A stretch of DNA of 18,702 bases from Clostridiales bacterium (GTDB lineage Bacteria; Bacillota; Clostridia; Christensenellales; Aristaeellaceae). Shown in pieces: positions 13,031 through 18,702 of this stretch; position 1 is the first letter of the stretch; every line of letters begins with the position of its first letter. Where the stretch lies: NCBI GenBank assembly GCA_004556985.1, contig SFFC01000033.1:1-18702 (forward strand). The letters run 5' to 3'. A model generated the notes under the pieces. That model searched no databases. It saw only the letters and a program-made list of their open reading frames with translations, and was not told where the DNA came from. A program made the translations under genes and the position numbers.

Positions 13031-14385
13031 GGGCGCGGCTGGATGCGCTGGACGCGCGGCTAAGGGAGGCTCTGACCGCGCCCGCTCCCGGGGCGATGCG
13101 CGCCGGGCTCGCAGCGCTGACGGCGCTGGCGTTCTTCCTGCTGCTGCTGACGCGCCCGTTGGCGCAGCTGGCGGATGTCTCTTTGGCGGTGCGCGCGGCG
13201 GGCGTCCTCGTGCTGACGCTGCCGCTTGCGCTGATGCTCGCCCTTGCGATGCGCGCGGAGCGCGAAAACGGGGGGAGCCCGCTGTCCGCGCTGCTGCTGT
13301 GCGCGCTCTGCGCGGCGGCGATGCTTGCGCGGGTCAGCTTCATCGACCGCTCCACCGGGGATTACGACTTCTACCTGGCCTCGTGGCTTGAAAAGCTGGC
13401 GGCGGGCTCGTTTGCCGAGGGCATGTGCGCCGACGTCGGCGAATACAACGTGCTCTACCAGTATATTCTCTTTCTGATCACGCGCCTGCCCGTGCCCGCG
13501 CTCTACGCGGTCAAGGCCGTCTCCTTCGCGGGGGACGCACTGCTGGCGTTTGGCGCGGCGCGGCTGGCCGGGCGCGGGGGAAGGGCGAACATGGCCGCGT
13601 TCGGCGCGGTGCTGCTGCTGCCGACGGTCGTCCTGAACGGCGGCATGTTCGCCCAGTGCGACAGCCTGTATGCGGCCTGCGCGGTCTGGGGGCTTGCGCT
13701 GGCGCTCGAGGGAAGGCCGGCGCGCTCGGCAGTCTGCTTCGCGCTCTCGCTCGCCTTCAAGCTGCAGGCGGTGTTCCTGCTGCCGATCGTCGCCGTGCTC
13801 TGGGCGGACAGAAAGCTGCGCCTGGGCGACGCGTTGGTTTTCCTCGGCACGCTGTTGGCCGTGATGCTCCCGGCGCTGCTGGGCGGGAAGAGCCTCATGC
13901 GGATCGTCGGTATCTACGCCGGGCAGACGGGCCTGTACACCGGACTGACCTACAACGCGCCGAGCCTCTTCGGGCTCCTGGAGACGGCGGGGCTGGACGT
14001 CTACGCCTACGGCAGCTTCGGCATGGGGCTGGCGTTCGGCGCGGCGGCGCTGCTGACGGCGGCCGGCATCCGCCGCGCGGGCAGGCTCTGCGACGACGGC
14101 TATGTGCACCTGGCGGTGCTGATGACGCTTGTGATCGTGTTTCTGCTGCCCAGGATGCACGAGCGCTACTTCTATCTCGCGGTCGTGCTCAGCGCCGTGC
14201 TGGCTTGCCGCCTGCCGGCGCTGCTGCCCGCCGCCGTGCTGATGGAGCTTGCGTCGCTCTCGTGCTGCCTTGCGATGCATATCCCGCTGTATGCGGCGTC
14301 GCTCATGGTATTGACCGCGGGCGTCCTGGCGGAAATCTCCTTCATGCAGGCGGGAAAGGGGCTTTCAAAAGCGGGCGAAACGTGA
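13027..14385 (+). CDS. GT-C membrane glycosyltransferase, Gpi18-like (third of three)
   Basis: This 452-residue polytopic protein is close in motif to the first enzyme: TGDYDFYLASW (110-120, DYD again at 112-114), FAQCDSLYAA (208-217), AFKLQAVFLLP (243-253), YNAPSLFGLL (309-318) and LPRMHERYFYL (374-384). It is predicted to use a polyprenyl-phosphate sugar and act outside the membrane. The acceptor is unknown. The start ATG overlaps the second gene's TGA as ATGA (13027-13030); GTG 13021 could add two residues. The ribosome binding site GGTGGGG (13013-13019) is mediocre, so coupling likely matters. The promoter of the following gene lies inside its last codons. Confidence 0.85.
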   Translation: MRARLDALDARLREALTAPAPGAMRAGLAALTALAFFLLLLTRPLAQLADVSLAVRAAGVLVLTLPLALMLALAMRAERENGGSPLSALLLCALCAAAMLARVSFIDRSTGDYDFYLASWLEKLAAGSFAEGMCADVGEYNVLYQYILFLITRLPVPALYAVKAVSFAGDALLAFGAARLAGRGGRANMAAFGAVLLLPTVVLNGGMFAQCDSLYAACAVWGLALALEGRPARSAVCFALSLAFKLQAVFLLPIVAVLWADRKLRLGDALVFLGTLLAVMLPALLGGKSLMRIVGIYAGQTGLYTGLTYNAPSLFGLLETAGLDVYAYGSFGMGLAFGAAALLTAAGIRRAGRLCDDGYVHLAVLMTLVIVFLLPRMHERYFYLAVVLSAVLACRLPALLPAAVLMELASLSCCLAMHIPLYAASLMVLTAGVLAEISFMQAGKGLSKAGET

Positions 14386-14391
14386 TATAAT
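14363..14391 (+). promoter_or_regulatory. Extended -10 promoter of the YheO-like gene
   Basis: A perfect TATAAT (14386-14391) has TG one base upstream (TGATATAAT). The -35 (TTTCAA, 14363-14368) with 17-nt spacing is weak. It overlaps the end of the third glycosyltransferase. Transcription from about 14398 leaves a 114-nt leader before the regulator's start. Confidence 0.7.
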
Positions 14392-14418
14392 CATAGCGGA
14401 AATCGGGGGACCGGCATC

Positions 14419-14442
14419 GCCGCGTGCGGAAACTGGCGCGGC
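14419..14442 (+). promoter_or_regulatory. Leader hairpin next to the uORF ribosome binding site
   Basis: GCCGCG (14419-14424) pairs with CGCGGC (14437-14442), and an outer CCGG/CCGG pair (14411-14414 with 14442-14445) could extend it. The outer pair takes in the first bases of the uORF ribosome binding site at 14444-14453, so the fold could modulate uORF translation. Confidence 0.5.
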
Positions 14443-14458
14443 CGGAGGAAGGATTGAC

Positions 14459-14488
14459 ATGCTCCACCTGCACGACTGCTGCGGGTGA
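14459..14488 (+). CDS. Nine-residue leader peptide MLHLHDCCG (uORF)
   Basis: A complete mini-gene starts at ATG 14459 with sequence MLHLHDCCG and ends at TGA 14486-14488, only 23 nt before the regulator start. GGAGGAAGGA at 14444-14453 is as strong as the binding sites of large genes here. Two His codons and two adjacent Cys codons just before the stop are typical of ribosome-stalling or amino-acid-sensing leader peptides. In other bacteria, uORFs with runs of Cys codons respond to cysteine supply. I infer that translation of this peptide controls the downstream YheO-like gene, but no competing terminator hairpin is obvious between them, so control may act on initiation or by stalling rather than attenuation. 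Confidence 0.6.
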   Translation: MLHLHDCCG

Positions 14489-14511
14489 GAATCGCCGGAC
14501 GGAGGATACCG

Positions 14512-15165
14512 ATGAACAGAGAAGACATGCTCACGTTTCTCAAGAACGAGGCCAAGGGCATCGCGGTGATGTTCGGGCCGAACTGCGAAACCCTGGTGCA
14601 CGACATGACGCGGCCGGGGCACCCAATTCTGGTGATTTACAACGGCTCCGTCACGGGGCGCGAGATCGGCTCGACGGCCGATATCTTCGGCGATATCGGC
14701 GACTATGACGAGACCGTCTACCAGAACAAGGATTACACCAACCAGCTGGTGCTCTCCCGCGACGGGCGCACGCTCAAGAGCACGACCTTCAATGTCGTGG
14801 GCGAGGATTTTCACTTTGCGCTGGGCATCAACATGGACATCACCAACATGGTGCGCGCCAATCAGCTCCTGAGCGAGATGACCGCCACCAGCGGCGACCT
14901 GCAGCAGACGCTCATGCAGGACGCCCGCAGCCAGCTCGAGGAGCTGCTGCGCGAATGCATCAGCGCCGTGGGCAAGGAGCCTGCCGCGATGAAGAAGACG
15001 GACAGGATGCGTGTCATCCGGATGCTCTACAAGCGCCGTGCATTCACCTACCAGAAGTCGGTCGCGATTGTGGCCGAGCAGCTCTGCGTCTCTCGCTATA
15101 CGGTCTACAAGTATATGCATGAGCTGGAGGAGGCCGAGGCCGCCGGCAGCGTCGTGCAGGACTGA
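14512..15165 (+). CDS. YheO/DauR-type PAS-HTH transcription regulator
   Basis: This 217-residue cytoplasmic regulator belongs to the YheO family. The N-terminal PAS-like domain (about 5-120) includes IAVMFGPNCETLVHDMT (17-33) and GEDFHFALGINMDITNM (97-113). A helical linker (121-150) leads to a C-terminal helix-turn-helix (about 155-208) with CVSRYTVYKYMHEL at 192-205. Characterised members include DauR, which represses D-arginine catabolism; PAS_6 proteins are thought to bind small metabolites, and here the ligand is unknown. GGAGGA at 14501-14506 supports ATG 14512. An in-frame GTG at 14485 overlaps the uORF stop and would be a poor start. It is a single-gene unit with its own promoter and a strong terminator; its targets are not visible. 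Confidence 0.88.
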   Translation: MNREDMLTFLKNEAKGIAVMFGPNCETLVHDMTRPGHPILVIYNGSVTGREIGSTADIFGDIGDYDETVYQNKDYTNQLVLSRDGRTLKSTTFNVVGEDFHFALGINMDITNMVRANQLLSEMTATSGDLQQTLMQDARSQLEELLRECISAVGKEPAAMKKTDRMRVIRMLYKRRAFTYQKSVAIVAEQLCVSRYTVYKYMHELEEAEAAGSVVQD

Positions 15166-15195
15166 TCCCGGGCTGCCGCTGCGCACAGGCCGTAC

Positions 15196-15235
15196 ACAGC
15201 GCCCCTTTCCCGATTTGCGGGGAGGGGCGCTGTTT
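15196..15235 (+). terminator. Terminator of the YheO-like gene
   Basis: An 11-bp stem (15196-15206 with 15223-15233), prolonged by an inner CCCG/CGGG segment, is followed by a short T run (to 15235). It lies 30 nt past the stop. Confidence 0.85.
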
Positions 15236-15330
15236 GTCATCCGGCATGCAGCGGCAGGCGCTTCCCGCTGCTTGCGGGCGCGCGGAGGATGGCGGAAGCG
15301 CCGTAAAGTTCTGGCAAAAAAGCGCGAGAC

Positions 15331-15359
15331 TTGACAGAAGAGCGCGAATCGTCTACAAT
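15331..15359 (+). promoter_or_regulatory. Strong promoter of the surface-protein gene
   Basis: TTGACA (15331-15336), a 17-nt spacer and TACAAT (15354-15359), the best -35 on the plus strand of this window. Transcription from about 15366 leaves a leader of about 89 nt. The stretch 15236-15330 before it shows no gene or other site. Confidence 0.8.
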
Positions 15360-15417
15360 AATCCAAAGTGGATCATTGTGCATCCTGGCATTGTTTCGCG
15401 GTGATTCCGCCGGAGAA

Positions 15418-15454
15418 GGGAGGAAGGGGCCGTCAGCGGCCCTGAACGCAAAGA
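15418..15454 (+). promoter_or_regulatory. Ribosome binding site separated from its start by a hairpin
   Basis: GGGAGGAAGG (15418-15427) is a strong Shine-Dalgarno sequence but lies 31 nt before ATG 15455. GGGCCG-TCAG-CGGCCC (15427-15442) folds between them and would reduce the effective distance to about 15 nt. An in-frame TGA at 15443-15445 excludes an earlier start in that frame. Confidence 0.55.
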
Positions 15455-17746
15455 ATGGACAATCGGGGATACATCACCCGCCTTGCGGCGATGCTTGTGA
15501 TGGCCGTCTTTCTGCTCGCCTGCGCCTGCGCAGCATCCGCGGAGACCGACCCCATCCGCGTGTCGTCGCTCAGCGAGCCGCAGTCTGTGATTTCCGAGCA
15601 GGACGTCAACATCACGATCAAGATTTACAACAGCAGCCAGACCGACATGGAGGGCGAAATCCGCCTGTACAAGCCGGATCTGTATCTGGAGCAGGTCTAC
15701 AACGGCCTCAAGGCGGAGAACAGCGTGACCTATACGGGCGTCTGGCATATCACCGCCGATCAGATTGAAAAGGGCCGGATCAACTACTACATCAAGTACA
15801 ACGTGGAGACGGACGACGGCCCCACCGAGGTGACGCACACCATCCCTGTGACCATCCAGACGGAGGAGGCCGCCCCGCAGTTGACCGCGACCTACAGCGT
15901 CTCGCCGGCTTCGGCGCGAGAGGGGCAGAGCGTCACCTTCTCCTACACGCTGGCCAACACCGGCAACATCGAGCTGCGCAACATTGAGATCGCCAACGAG
16001 GGCGTCACGAGCGAAAAGGTGACGGTCGCCTCGCTCTCCGTGGGCGAGAAGATCACGCAGGAATCGACCATCACCATGGGCAGCAAGGAGCTGGTCAGCA
16101 AGCCGACCGTCACCTACCAGGCGGCGGGCTCCAGCAAGTCGCTGACGATCTCGGACATGGCCCGCAAGACGATCACGGTCGCCGAGGACGGGCTGGAGGT
16201 CACGCTCAGCGCGAAGACGAAGGAAAACATCTATCCCGGTGAGAGCGTGGAGATGACGCTCTCCCTCAAGAACAGCGGCAATACCGCGTATTCCGGCCTG
16301 AGCGCGTCGCTCAGCGACGGCACGGCGCTGATTTCCGGCGTGGATCTCGCGCCCGGCGCCTCCTATGAGCATGCGTTTGAGCAGGCGGTCGCCGCCTCCG
16401 GCGCGCTGAGCGCGATTGTGACGGGCAGCGACTCGACCGGCGAGGCCGTGACGGTCGAGTCTGAGGCGGTTGAGCTGACGACGCAGGACGCCTCCAAGGC
16501 CCTCGTGCTGAACATTCAGGCGCAGGCCCAGACGACGACCATCTATTCCGAGCCGGCGGTCATCCGCTTCGGCGTCGTCGTGGAGAACGTCGGCCAGACC
16601 GACGCCACGACGCTCACGATCCGTCAGGCGGGCACGACCGTGGCGACGATCCCCTCGCTGCCCTCCGGCGAAAGCCGCACGGTCGTCTTCGACGTGCAGA
16701 CGAGCATTGCCGGCCAGTTCCAGTTCACCGTGACCGGCAAGGACGCGGCGGGCAACGACAGAACCTACGAATCCAACATCATTCAGGTGACCTACATTGC
16801 GCCGACGCCCGCGCCGACGGCGACGCCCAGGCCCACCGCCGTCCCGCCGACGCCTTCCCCTGTGCCGACGGCGACGCCCAAGCCGACGCTGGGGCAGATC
16901 ATCTCCGGGAGCATCAGCCCCGTCGTCCTCTATACGATCGCGGGCGTGCTCGCGGCCGTGCTGATCGCGCTGCTCGCGGGCAGCGCCGTGAGCAAGGCGA
17001 AGCGCGCGAAGCGGGAGCAGAACGCCATTGATTCCATCGAGCTGACACCGGATGTGCGCAACCATCGCGGTCTGCGCCGCCGCGGTAAGCACGAGGAGAA
17101 GAAGGCGGCCGGGAAGAAGTCTGAGGCCGCGGAGAGCGAGACGATCGTGCCGACCCCCGAGCTGACGGAGGAGGATACCCGGCCCGCTCCCGCCGCAGAG
17201 AGGAAGCCGGAGATGGAGGAGGGACGCCGCCGCCGCGCGGCGGTCGACGTGCCCGTGACGACGGACCGCACGCTGCGCGTCGCGCCGGTCGACCAGAGGC
17301 CGGAGTTCCCGCAGAGCAAGGCGGACGATTCCCGCACGCGCATCTTCGGCAAGCTGACGGAGGACATGCCGCAGGAGAAGGGCGCTCAGGAAAAGCCTGC
17401 GCAGGAGAAGCCGGAAGCGGCCCCCGCGCCGAAGGCGGAGAAGCCCGCGGCGGAGGAGAAGAGCTCGCTCAGGGACTTTACCGCCAAGGCGGAGGAGCAG
17501 CCGGAGAAGCGCGCGGGCAGCGAGACGATCCGCCTCAGCCGTGAGGAGCTCGACGCGCTGCGCCAGAAGCAGGCGGACGCCGCGTCGGAGGCCAAGGGCC
17601 GCAAGCGCAGCGAGATCAGGCCGATGAAGAAAAAGAAGAAGGGCCTCTTTGGCCGGCATAAGGACGACGACATGCTCGACGGCGAGGACGACTTCGTCGA
17701 CATGGACGACGAGTTCGACGATTCGGACGACGACTTTATCGAGTGA
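15455..17746 (+). CDS. Large surface protein: Ig-like repeats, one membrane helix, charged cytoplasmic tail
   Basis: This 763-residue protein has a signal peptide at 1-29 (cut after ASA). Four Ig-like/CARDB-type beta-domains follow at about 30-135, 141-243, 246-343 and 350-448, with shared motifs such as GQSVTFSYTLANTGN and GESVEMTLSLKNSGN. A Pro/Thr linker (449-478) comes next, then a membrane helix at about 490-511. The 250-residue cytoplasmic tail holds Lys/Glu/Pro-rich stretches, a basic block KKKKK near 725-729, and an acidic end (737-762). Short TxR-like motifs recur: ETIVP (562), RTLRV (605), RTRIF (627) and ETIRL (690). Domains of this type commonly bind surface partners, and the tail suggests a signalling or scaffold role, but no enzyme is recognised. 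ATG 15455 is the only in-frame start after the TGA upstream. A TGATAG double stop ends it. Confidence 0.75.
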   Translation: MDNRGYITRLAAMLVMAVFLLACACAASAETDPIRVSSLSEPQSVISEQDVNITIKIYNSSQTDMEGEIRLYKPDLYLEQVYNGLKAENSVTYTGVWHITADQIEKGRINYYIKYNVETDDGPTEVTHTIPVTIQTEEAAPQLTATYSVSPASAREGQSVTFSYTLANTGNIELRNIEIANEGVTSEKVTVASLSVGEKITQESTITMGSKELVSKPTVTYQAAGSSKSLTISDMARKTITVAEDGLEVTLSAKTKENIYPGESVEMTLSLKNSGNTAYSGLSASLSDGTALISGVDLAPGASYEHAFEQAVAASGALSAIVTGSDSTGEAVTVESEAVELTTQDASKALVLNIQAQAQTTTIYSEPAVIRFGVVVENVGQTDATTLTIRQAGTTVATIPSLPSGESRTVVFDVQTSIAGQFQFTVTGKDAAGNDRTYESNIIQVTYIAPTPAPTATPRPTAVPPTPSPVPTATPKPTLGQIISGSISPVVLYTIAGVLAAVLIALLAGSAVSKAKRAKREQNAIDSIELTPDVRNHRGLRRRGKHEEKKAAGKKSEAAESETIVPTPELTEEDTRPAPAAERKPEMEEGRRRRAAVDVPVTTDRTLRVAPVDQRPEFPQSKADDSRTRIFGKLTEDMPQEKGAQEKPAQEKPEAAPAPKAEKPAAEEKSSLRDFTAKAEEQPEKRAGSETIRLSREELDALRQKQADAASEAKGRKRSEIRPMKKKKKGLFGRHKDDDMLDGEDDFVDMDDEFDDSDDDFIE

Positions 17747-17750
17747 TAGG

Positions 17751-17776
17751 GAGGGCGGCTCAAAGGAGCCGCCCTC
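17751..17776 (+). terminator. Hairpin after the surface-protein gene
   Basis: A perfect 11-bp stem (17751-17761 with 17766-17776) carries an AAAG loop, 4 nt past the stop. The following bases (AGCCTGTCTT) are only weakly T-rich, so termination may be incomplete. Confidence 0.6.
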
Positions 17777-17862
17777 AGCCTGTCTTGCGGGCCGCAGGGC
17801 GCGACACGGACGGAAACGGATAGAAACGAGGGACGCAGGCGGCCGTCTGCGCGGACTTCGGC

Positions 17863-17891
17863 TTGAAGCGCGGCAATCCGCATGCTATAAT
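17863..17891 (+). promoter_or_regulatory. Extended -10 promoter of the DUF2461 gene
   Basis: TTGAAG (17863-17868), 17 nt, TATAAT (17886-17891), with TG at 17883-17884. Transcription near 17898 puts the transcript's first bases right at GAGGAGGA (17899-17906), so the leader is only about 15 nt long. Confidence 0.8.
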
Positions 17892-17912
17892 AGCCGGCGA
17901 GGAGGAACGCAG

Positions 17913-18702
17913 GTGTTTGAGGGCTTTTCGCAGGAGGCGGTCGACTTTCTGACCGACATCCGCTTCAACAACAACCAGACCTTTTACGAACAGAACCGCG
18001 GGCGCTATGAGCAATATGTGAAGGAGCCGCTGCGCGCGCTTTGCGACGAGATGACGCCGGTCGTGCAGATGATTGACCCGCGGCTGGATGTGAGGCCGGG
18101 GCGGACGATGAGCCGCATCCGCCGGGACACGCGCTTTACCAAGGACAAATCCCCGTTCCGGGATCACGTCTGGCTCGGCTGGCGCTACCCGGGCGAGCGC
18201 AGGAGCGAGGGCTTTGGCCTGTACTGGGGCTTCGGGCCGGACTGGCTCGGCTGGGGCTGCGGCTGCTACGCGACGGACAAGCCGCTGATGGACGCGCTGC
18301 GCCTGCAGATCCGTAAGGCGCCGGACGAGGTGCGCGCGGCGCTTGATCATCCCGACCTGCGGGGACGGTTTGAAATGTACGGCGAGGCATATAAGAAGAT
18401 CAGCGTGCCCGGCGACGTGCCCAAGGATCTGCGCTCGCTCTACGTCAAAAAGGGCTTTGGCCTGGAGCACAGCGGCACGCCGGAGGACTGGAAGGCCCTC
18501 AAGACGCATGACATGGCGGATTTGCTCGCCCGCGATCTCGCCGCGATGGCGCCGCTTCAGCAGCTGATGCAGCGGATGCGCCGTCAGGCGGAGAGCGCGC
18601 AGGAGGCGATGGCGCGCGAGCTGGAGGCGCAGCGCCGCGAGAGCACGCAAGGCCGCGCACCGGCGCGGCTGACCGTGCGCAGCGCGGAGGAATTCGATTT
18701 TT
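17913..18702 (+). CDS. DUF2461 family protein (3' end beyond the window)
   Basis: 263 residues are visible, with no stop before the window edge. The family pattern (TIGR02453) is clear: EAVDFLTDIRFNNNQTFYEQ at 7-26, the NRGRYEQYVKEP region after it, and DVRPGRTMSRIRRDTRFTKD at about 59-78 followed by KSPFRDHVWLGW. Family members are about 220-250 residues and have no established biochemical role. From about 213 to the visible end a charged helical region rich in Gln, Arg and Glu extends past the usual length, and the protein continues. GTG 17913 is 7 nt after GGAGG (17901-17905). Confidence 0.88.
   Translation, partial: MFEGFSQEAVDFLTDIRFNNNQTFYEQNRGRYEQYVKEPLRALCDEMTPVVQMIDPRLDVRPGRTMSRIRRDTRFTKDKSPFRDHVWLGWRYPGERRSEGFGLYWGFGPDWLGWGCGCYATDKPLMDALRLQIRKAPDEVRAALDHPDLRGRFEMYGEAYKKISVPGDVPKDLRSLYVKKGFGLEHSGTPEDWKALKTHDMADLLARDLAAMAPLQQLMQRMRRQAESAQEAMARELEAQRRESTQGRAPARLTVRSAEEFDF

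Noticed and set aside
15353..17659. 768-codon open frame on the minus strand
   Set aside because: It mirrors the surface-protein gene and its promoter. The composition is Arg/Leu-rich without domains.

Overview
The window is a chromosomal segment of a GC-rich, low-GC-lineage-type anaerobe: most likely a Gram-positive Bacillota of class Clostridia (an Oscillospirales/Christensenellales-like gut organism). The evidence is the strong GGAGG ribosome binding sites, the VanW/G5-type surface protein, the XpaC-TelA pair, a RelQ-like alarmone synthetase, an ECF sigma/anti-sigma pair and Gpi18-like GT-C transferases, all with strongly GC-biased codon use. The lineage is inferred. There is no phage, CRISPR or insertion sequence, although the left end has a tRNA-Leu with a possible integration scar beside it.

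Layout. (1) 1-350: a terminator, a short stretch with a 12-bp-spaced direct repeat, then tRNA-Leu(GAG) on the minus strand with its own promoter and terminator. (2) 575-3179: promoter, a membrane-anchored VanW-type wall protein, a small secreted protein of unknown function, and a hairpin terminator. (3) 3234-7747: an extended -10 promoter drives a probable six-gene operon: secreted tandem beta-domain protein, xpaC, telA, a LemA-like membrane protein, a small membrane protein and a TPM-domain protein. Two hairpin terminators close it. It looks like an envelope-stress or membrane-maintenance module. (4) 7766-9421: an ECF sigma factor and its probable membrane anti-sigma factor, overlapping by 8 bp. 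(5) 9436-9993, minus: a short single-domain (p)ppGpp synthetase sharing a bidirectional terminator with the anti-sigma gene. (6) 10169-14385: three consecutive paralogous GT-C (Gpi18-like) membrane glycosyltransferases joined by ATGA overlaps. The middle one has lost the residues that the two outer ones share. (7) 14363-15235: a YheO/DauR-type PAS-HTH regulator preceded by a 114-nt leader that encodes a nine-residue peptide with tandem Cys codons, then a terminator. (8) 15331-17776: a large surface protein with Ig-like repeats, one membrane segment and a charged cytoplasmic tail, from a near-consensus promoter. (9) 17863 to the end: a DUF2461 protein cut by the window edge.

The genes share a theme of cell-envelope building and sensing: wall or surface proteins, membrane glycosyltransferases, a stress operon and an ECF pair, with two small-molecule regulators (alarmone, PAS-HTH). 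The best candidates for something undescribed are the Cys/His leader peptide upstream of the YheO-like gene, the degenerate middle glycosyltransferase, an identical 14-bp palindrome in two separate promoter regions, and a large surface protein whose Shine-Dalgarno sequence is separated from its start by a hairpin.
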